Shown: positions 59,388 to 64,000 of the stretch, piece after piece
Numbering within the stretch: position 1 is the first letter of the stretch
Layout of the letters: each line of letters opens with the position of its first letter
Origin: Halomonas sp. McH1-25
GTDB taxonomy: Bacteria > Pseudomonadota > Gammaproteobacteria > Pseudomonadales > Halomonadaceae
NCBI RefSeq assembly: GCF_022348165.1
Contig: NZ_JAKRFI010000009.1
Span: 62,001 to 126,000, forward strand
Direction of reading: 5' to 3'
Length of the DNA: 64,000 nt
Made by a program: the position numbers and the translations under genes
Notes under the pieces: generated by a model
What the model was told of the DNA's origin: nothing
What the model saw: only the letters and a program-made list of their open reading frames with translations
The model's database searches: none

Positions 59388-60333
59388 TGTGTCGTTTCTG
59401 GAACTGGTGAGCCGCTACGCCGCCGACAAGCATTTGCGCCCCAAGAGTGTCAGCACCTATACCGCCGTCGTCCGACTGTTTCGGCGTTATCTGGGTCACG
59501 AGGCCTATCCCAGCATGGTCACGCGGTCCATGGTCATCGAGTGGCGTACGGCGATCATCCGCACGCCGGCGCGACCCGACGGCATCACCGAGGCGAGCTG
59601 GAATAACTACGTCCGCCACCTCAAGGCGCTCTACAACTTCGGCATCAAGCATCAGCTGATTGCCTGCTCCCACAATCCGTTCCTGGAGGTCTCGGTCAAG
59701 CAGCCGAAAGCGCCGAAGAAATCCCTGCAGCCGCTGCAGATACGCTACGCGCGCGAAGTCCTCAAGGTGTGCCGGCGCTTCGAGACCGCCTACGACGAGT
59801 GCTCGAAGATCCATCCGGCCTGGTTCTGGCAGGTGCTGATGGAGACCTTCTTTTACACCGGGATCCGGCTCAACCAGCTGCTCCATATCCAGGCCGGGGA
59901 CGTCAATCTGAAGAAGCGGCTGTTCCGCGCCTCGGCCGTGGGCTCCAAGACGCACTCGGAAAGCATCCTGCCGATTCCGGATGGCCTGTATCCGCACCTC
60001 TATACCCTGATCGTCGCGGCCCACAACTCGGGCTTCAAGCGTCAGGATCAGCTCTTCAACGTGAACCGGTTCAGTCACCGGCATCGGCGCACAGACATGG
60101 ATACCTGGCAGGTCGAGCACTTCTTTCAGGTGTTATCGGAGATGACCGGCTACAAGCTGTCGCCGCACCGGTTCCGGCACTTCCTGGGCACCAGCCTGAT
60201 GGAGAGCCCCGAGCGCAATATCCATCTCACCCAGAACATTCTCAACCACACCGACATCCGCACCACGATGGAATACATCCATCCCGATGTCGAAGCCATG
60301 CGGCGGGCGCTCAATGCCCGGCCACCGGTGTGA
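59380..60333 (+). CDS. Tyrosine-family site-specific integrase
   Basis: A 317-residue recombinase for integration and excision of the ICE. An N-terminal SAM-like core-binding domain (residues about 1-95; KSVSTYTAVVRLFRRYLG) is followed by the catalytic domain with Arg in FFYTGIRLNQLLHIQAGDV, HxxR in LSPHRFRHFLGTSLM and the nucleophile Tyr in LNHTDIRTTMEYIHPD. It is shorter than the usual 400-residue ICE integrases. It overlaps traI and lies 207 bp from the tRNA-Thr fragment, the likely attachment site. The gene appears intact. Confidence 0.94.
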   Translation: MYDVSFLELVSRYAADKHLRPKSVSTYTAVVRLFRRYLGHEAYPSMVTRSMVIEWRTAIIRTPARPDGITEASWNNYVRHLKALYNFGIKHQLIACSHNPFLEVSVKQPKAPKKSLQPLQIRYAREVLKVCRRFETAYDECSKIHPAWFWQVLMETFFYTGIRLNQLLHIQAGDVNLKKRLFRASAVGSKTHSESILPIPDGLYPHLYTLIVAAHNSGFKRQDQLFNVNRFSHRHRRTDMDTWQVEHFFQVLSEMTGYKLSPHRFRHFLGTSLMESPERNIHLTQNILNHTDIRTTMEYIHPDVEAMRRALNARPPV

Positions 60334-60539
60334 GGACAGGGCGCGGCGGGGGAGATGACCTCCCTCGTCATACCAATACATTAGTGGGTTGACAACTACG
60401 GGGAGGTTGGCCATGATTCAAAGCGCCAATGCAGTGCAGGGGGCAGTCAGGCACCGTAAAGCGGTCCTCCCGCCATCACTGTCTTTTCCTTGGTCCACAC
60501 CGATCCGGTACAAGTCGGCTTTACATTTAGTTACAAACT

Positions 60540-60592
60540 GCAACTGACTTGTAATCAGTAGGTCCCGGGTTCGACTCCTGGTGTCGGCACCA
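60540..60592 (+). other. Attachment site attR: 3' 53 nt of tRNA-Thr(UGU)
   Basis: Anticodon arm ACTGA-CTTGTAA-TCAGT (60543-60559; anticodon TGT at 60550-60552), T arm CCGGG-TTCGACT-CCTGG and acceptor end TGTCGGCA-CCA (CCA at 60590-60592). The D arm and 5' acceptor strand are absent: upstream sequence does not pair. It is therefore the duplicated 3' end left by integration into a tRNA-Thr gene; the full tRNA should lie at the far end, left of this window. Confidence 0.9.
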
Positions 60593-60626
60593 AATGGCAA
60601 GAAAATCAGAAGCTTAGTAGAATCCT

Positions 60627-60660
60627 AAAGAAGCCGCTTACAATAGCGGCTTCTTTTATT
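60627..60660 (+). terminator. Intrinsic terminator downstream of the tRNA fragment
   Basis: AAAGAAGCCGCT (60627-60638) pairs with AGCGGCTTCTTT (60645-60656) around TACAAT, followed by TATTT. It is placed as a tRNA gene terminator and marks resident DNA outside the ICE. Confidence 0.88.
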
Positions 60661-60710
60661 TACACTAGCTTAACCTGACCTGCAACCACCTTCGCATTCA
60701 TCCCGCGATC

Positions 60711-60941
60711 TTAGATCTTGTAAACGTGGAGCCTCGGTCCAGAGAGGGCAGGGGAAGCTGAGTGCAGGAAGATGTGTTGACTCACAGTACGTGGCCGAAT
60801 GTCTGCTGCGCTAGGTTTGTGAGCTCTTTCCATGGCCTGGATGGCAATGGCTTCGGGCTCGCCTGGTTCCTGCAAAGATAAGTAGACGAGTGCCACCGAG
60901 AGGCAGCCGAGCGTCAGTGCAGATAACAGCAATCTGTCCAT
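60711..60941 (-). CDS. Small N-terminally anchored protein, paralogue of 18733-18984
   Basis: A 76-residue protein starting MDRLLLSALTLGCLSVALVY, a hydrophobic segment that may be a signal anchor, then a polar tail with AIQAMERAHKPSAAD and the ending RLHVYKI. It shares the N-terminal half and the last residues with the protein at 18733-18984; the middle differs. I do not know the family. It lies outside the ICE scar, beside a Crp/Fnr regulator and a copper oxidase, while its paralogue lies near metal and copper genes inside the element. Confidence 0.65.
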   Translation of the reverse strand: MDRLLLSALTLGCLSVALVYLSLQEPGEPEAIAIQAMERAHKPSAADIRPRTVSQHIFLHSASPALSGPRLHVYKI

Positions 60942-61187
60942 TGGGCTGATTTCCTCGTGTGCTTATAGCTTTGCCAAGGTAGGGTACAGAAGTGGCGGAT
61001 AGAGATGAAGACCTCTAAAGACCAGACTACGGTCCCTTCGCGGCCAGCAGATGATCATGGGTTGAGCGATGGCAGTGGTCATGTGCATGCCTCCTGTAGG
61101 GAGGCATGCCAGAGCGGCACAATTGGAAATGGCACCGCCGCAGTCTGGGCAATGACAGTGGCCGAAAAAAGGTGACTGTAGCCGCCT

Positions 61188-61970
61188 TCACGAAGTTGAA
61201 AGAGTCTCGATAGAAGACAGGTTCGCCCACTGTGGGTTAAAGAACTCGGGTGGAACATCGCTTTTAAGATAACCCTCATCAAACTCAGCCAAGCCGGCCA
61301 AAACTGTAGGATCGGGAAGGTACACCTGGTGGCGCTCCCGCCTGACTATTTCCTCTTCACGAAAGGCAGTGAAGGTGCGGCTGACATGAACGGCACTGAG
61401 CCCCACCACCTCCCCGATCTGCTCCTGGGACAGGGGCAATAGAAATTGCCCGTCCTGTACCGCGCCGATCCGCTTTAGGCGTAGGTACATCTCATACAGG
61501 AAATGCGCCAGCCTCTGCTGTGCGGTCCGCTGCGCCAGGCAAATCATGCGCTCAGTCAGCATTGCCTGCTGACGGCTAGCAATCGCGAAGAAGCCAACCG
61601 TCAGGTTCCCCGAACGGTGAAAGATCGAGAGTAGCTGCTGGTGGTTGAAAGGGCAGAGCACACCAGGGGTGATCATGGCGACACCGGCCAGGCGCTGAGA
61701 AAACGAGAAGTCCCGCATCCCAATGATGTCACCCGGGAGATAGATCTTGAGAATCTGTCGACTCCCATCGTCTAGGGTGCGGAACGAGAAGGCCCAGCCC
61801 TCCCTGACAGTGAAGAACTGGTCGGGCTGGGCGCCCTCCGGCCAGATAGTTTGTCCTGTGCTCACACGGATGGGGTATTGCTCCAAGGAGAGTAGTATCT
61901 CCTTGTCCTCGGTCGTTAACGTGCAGTACTGACTGAACTGACGAATGGTGACGCTCGATTGAAGGCTCAC
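61188..61970 (-). CDS. Crp/Fnr-family transcription regulator
   Basis: A 260-residue regulator: N-terminal cyclic-nucleotide-binding-like barrel (RVSTGQTIWPEGAQPDQFF, LKIYLPGDIIGMRDF) and C-terminal helix-turn-helix (LPLSQEQIGEVVGLSAVHVS then RTFTAFREEEIV). It lacks the N-terminal cysteine cluster of FNR, so it is not an Fe-S oxygen sensor of that type; the ligand is unknown. It is divergent from copA across 629 bp. Confidence 0.9.
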   Translation of the reverse strand: MSLQSSVTIRQFSQYCTLTTEDKEILLSLEQYPIRVSTGQTIWPEGAQPDQFFTVREGWAFSFRTLDDGSRQILKIYLPGDIIGMRDFSFSQRLAGVAMITPGVLCPFNHQQLLSIFHRSGNLTVGFFAIASRQQAMLTERMICLAQRTAQQRLAHFLYEMYLRLKRIGAVQDGQFLLPLSQEQIGEVVGLSAVHVSRTFTAFREEEIVRRERHQVYLPDPTVLAGLAEFDEGYLKSDVPPEFFNPQWANLSSIETLSTS

Positions 61971-62599
61971 AGGCAGCGGACTCCGGGGAAAGGTAGTGAT
62001 AGCACTACGGGCCTGCTGCGCCTCGTAACGTAACTTACGGATTGTAAGCTATTAGGTTGCGCTCTCGAATAACTTATGTTGTCCAGCAGGGCATTAGTTT
62101 TCGGACAGACCGTAAGGCAACCAAAATGCACAAGGCTGTTGGTCAGGTAGGCGATAGATCCGGACTTCCATTACCTGTATCCGCTATCCCTTTGGCTTCA
62201 GCGCCTTGAACTTGGACGTGATACCGTCATGTTTTCCTGCAAGCTGTTTTATTCAGCGTCGCAGGATGCTCTCAACAATGCCGAATGAGGGACTGGCTTC
62301 ACCTAGTCCAGCATGAAACAGGCAGCTTCCTGCCTGAGCGTGGGCGTGAAGGAGCTTCGTTTTCTGATCATCAGGCAGCTTTCTAAGGATGGCAAGGATA
62401 CTTCTCATGTGGATAGTCGGTTTATTGGGCCACCAGAAGTCTTCTTGATCTTGAACGTCTCTACCATCTTCACAATGAGACTTATTGGGTTGTCCGCTTC
62501 AATTGGACCACTTTAAGCTGCACTCAGCTTAATTTCAGCTTGCTGCGTTAGACTGGCTGCCATTTCGTGCTTCTGTTCACTCATTACAGGAACCGTGCT
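61971..62599. other. Divergent intergenic region between regulator and copA
   Basis: About 630 bp without a supported gene. It contains a short hairpin CAGGCAGCTTCCTGCCTG (62320-62337) and AT-rich parts near 62040 and 62500 that may be promoters. No CopR or CueR box was clear. Confidence 0.4.
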
Positions 62600-64000
62600 A
62601 TGGCATCCTCATCGACAGTACAGACGCTATCACGGCGTCAACTGCTAAAGGTCGCTTCCGCGCTAGGTTTGTCTACCGCTGCACTAGGTTTGCGCCCCGC
62701 CTGGGCCAGTTCCGCAGGCCTCAGCAACATCTATCCCCAAGGGGTGGAGCAAGGCAACGAAATCTCCCTTACGGTACGGCGCGAGTCGTTACCTATCGCC
62801 GGCAAGATGGGGAAACCGATTACGCTTAACGGTACCAGTCCAGGGCCCTTGATACGACTGCGCGAGGGGCAGGATGCGGTCTTGAAGGTGACCAACTTGC
62901 TGGATGAGGAAACATCGGTGCACTGGCACGGGCTCATCCTGCCACCGGAAATGGATGGAGTGCCTGGCGTCAGCTTTGCTGGCATTGCTCCGGGTGAAAC
63001 GTTCACGGCACGTTTCCCTGTCATCCAGAACGGCACCTACTGGTATCACAGCCACTCCGGTCTACAGGAGCAGCTTGGCCACGCGGGTCCGCTTATTATC
63101 GATGCTGCAGAACCTGAGGCGTTCACATATGACCGTGAACATGTGTTGCTGCTTACCGATTGGACTTTTGAAGACCCACAGGATGTCTTCCGTCACTTGA
63201 AAGTGGCGGAGGGGTATTACAACTACCAGGAGCGCACGCTTGCCGATTTCTTCGCCGATGTGGCGGAGAACGGCTTTGCCGATACGGTGGCGCAGCGCTC
63301 GATGTGGGAGCGAATGCGCATGAGCTCCCGTGACATCGCCGATGTCACGGGCAGCACTTATACCTACCTGATGAATGGACATGCGGCGAACGATAACTGG
63401 ACGGCGCTGTTCAAGCCTGGCGAGAAGGTGCGTCTACGAGTAATCAATGGCTCGGCAATGACCTACTTCGACGTGCGTATTCCTGGCCTGAAGATGACCG
63501 TAGTATCCGCCGACGGCCAGCCGGTACAGCCGGTACCCGTCGATGAGTTCCGGATTGCCGTGGCCGAGACCTACGATGTGATCATCGAGCCCGAAGGCGA
63601 CCGTGCCTATACCGTGTTCGCCGAATCCATGGATCGCAGCGGCTACGCACGCGGCACTCTGGCTCCTCGGCTAGGCATGGTGGCGCCGATTCCGCCGCGC
63701 CGTAAGATCGCAGATCGCGGCATGGAAGCGATGGCGGCACATGGTGGCATGGATCACTCCGGCATGCAGGGTATGGATCACTCCAACATGCAGGGCATGG
63801 ATCACTCCGGCATGCAGGGCATGAACCACTCCAACATGCAGGGCATGGACCACTCCAACATGCAGGGCATGGATCACTCCGGCATGCAGGGCATGGATCA
63901 CTCCGGCATGCAGGGCATGGATCACTCCAACATGCAGGGCATGGACTACCCCGGCGAGCAGGAGCCCACCCCAGAGAGCCGTACTACTGGGCTACTACCG
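62600..64000 (+). CDS. copA: CopA-family multicopper oxidase, copper resistance (runs off window)
   Basis: At least 467 residues, open at the window edge. A twin-arginine signal ([20 protein letters not shown]) sends the folded protein to the periplasm. Copper ligand motifs of the first cupredoxin domain are visible: [19 protein letters not shown] and [20 protein letters not shown]. The second domain has [20 protein letters not shown]. Residues 384-447 are eight MDHSGMQG-type octapeptides, the Met/His-rich copper-binding region of CopA. The type 1 and trinuclear ligands of the last domain lie beyond the window. CopA oxidises Cu(I) and sequesters copper. ATG 62600 matches the family start, although only AGGAACC precedes it. 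Confidence 0.95.
   Translation, partial: MASSSTVQTLSRRQLLKVASALGLSTAALGLRPAWASSAGLSNIYPQGVEQGNEISLTVRRESLPIAGKMGKPITLNGTSPGPLIRLREGQDAVLKVTNLLDEETSVHWHGLILPPEMDGVPGVSFAGIAPGETFTARFPVIQNGTYWYHSHSGLQEQLGHAGPLIIDAAEPEAFTYDREHVLLLTDWTFEDPQDVFRHLKVAEGYYNYQERTLADFFADVAENGFADTVAQRSMWERMRMSSRDIADVTGSTYTYLMNGHAANDNWTALFKPGEKVRLRVINGSAMTYFDVRIPGLKMTVVSADGQPVQPVPVDEFRIAVAETYDVIIEPEGDRAYTVFAESMDRSGYARGTLAPRLGMVAPIPPRRKIADRGMEAMAAHGGMDHSGMQGMDHSNMQGMDHSGMQGMNHSNMQGMDHSNMQGMDHSGMQGMDHSGMQGMDHSNMQGMDYPGEQEPTPESRTTGLLP
63749..63940 (+). repeat. 24-bp tandem repeat coding for MDHS(G/N)MQG
   Basis: Eight consecutive in-frame 24-bp units encode Met-Asp/Asn-His-Ser-Gly/Asn-Met-Gln-Gly; a ninth (63941 on, MDYPGEQE) is degenerate. 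Each unit brings two Met and one His for copper binding. The units differ by few bases, so copy number may vary. Confidence 0.96.

Noticed and set aside
60418-60600. Complete tRNA-Thr gene
   Set aside because: Only the anticodon arm, T arm and acceptor 3' strand are present; the sequence upstream cannot form the D arm or pair with the acceptor 3' strand in place.
63671-63925. Minus-strand 84-codon repeat protein (HALHAGVI repeats)
   Set aside because: It is the reverse reading of the CopA MDHSGMQG repeat and has no independent start signals.

Overview
The window looks like part of a gammaproteobacterial chromosome, most likely Halomonas or a close relative. That is an inference from protein style and from moderately high GC in the real genes; no rRNA or other definitive marker is present. 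The right side carries the end of an integrative conjugative element (ICE): a MobH-type TraI relaxase (57486-59387), a tyrosine integrase overlapping its end (59380-60333), and then the 3' 53 nt of a tRNA-Thr(UGU) gene (60540-60592) followed by what looks like the original tRNA terminator. This is the expected layout of an attR scar. The left edge (1-1140) holds two unrecognised genes and a truncated DUF6094-like methyltransferase gene of the type found in ICE maintenance modules. About 56 kb between these parts is cargo and insertion-sequence debris.

Cargo, left to right: a MocR-type regulator (3.1-4.4 kb); an orphan motA (6.0-6.9 kb); a complete cyoABCDE quinol oxidase operon including heme O synthase (7.5-12.4 kb); mntH (15.5-16.8 kb); an M23 envelope peptidase (19.1-20.9 kb); a copper delivery cluster of ctaG (frameshifted), PCuAC and SCO (21.5-23.3 kb); a DsbA-like thioredoxin and a frameshifted ZIP transporter (23.6-25.3 kb); a fasciclin protein; cydA-cydB-cydD-cydC (26.2-32.3 kb); a PHB-depolymerase-like hydrolase with fkpA; a DegP/MucD protease; a second DsbA-like protein overlapping lnt (36.4-38.5 kb); an L,D-transpeptidase (39.9-41.0 kb); a Zn/Cd/Pb P-type ATPase, ZIP and lspA series behind a MerR-type promoter (41.4-45.4 kb); a CDF exporter with an extreme His-Ser repeat (46.3-47.4 kb); and an AT-rich acyltransferase (49.7-51.7 kb). 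Right of the tRNA scar are a small secreted or anchored protein, a Crp/Fnr regulator and the start of a CopA multicopper oxidase that runs off the window.

Two themes connect the cargo. The first is a portable respiratory kit: bo3-type and bd-type quinol oxidases, the CydDC assembly exporter, heme O synthase and copper chaperones. The second is metal handling combined with envelope maintenance: metal transporters interleaved with lipoprotein maturation enzymes (LspA, Lnt), periplasmic thiol proteins, FkpA, DegP, an L,D-transpeptidase and an M23 endopeptidase.

Insertion sequences are dense and mostly decayed (IS1182, IS481, IS110, IS3, IS5, IS21 and IS30, and possibly IS256). The clearest nested structure is at 52.0-57.4 kb. 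There an IS3-type element holds an IS110 fragment, a 2.28-kb group II intron whose removal would rejoin the transposase reading frame, and a further IS110 element. Single-base frameshifts in ctaG, one ZIP gene and an arsR gene, and IS truncation of several genes, suggest an element partly in decay.
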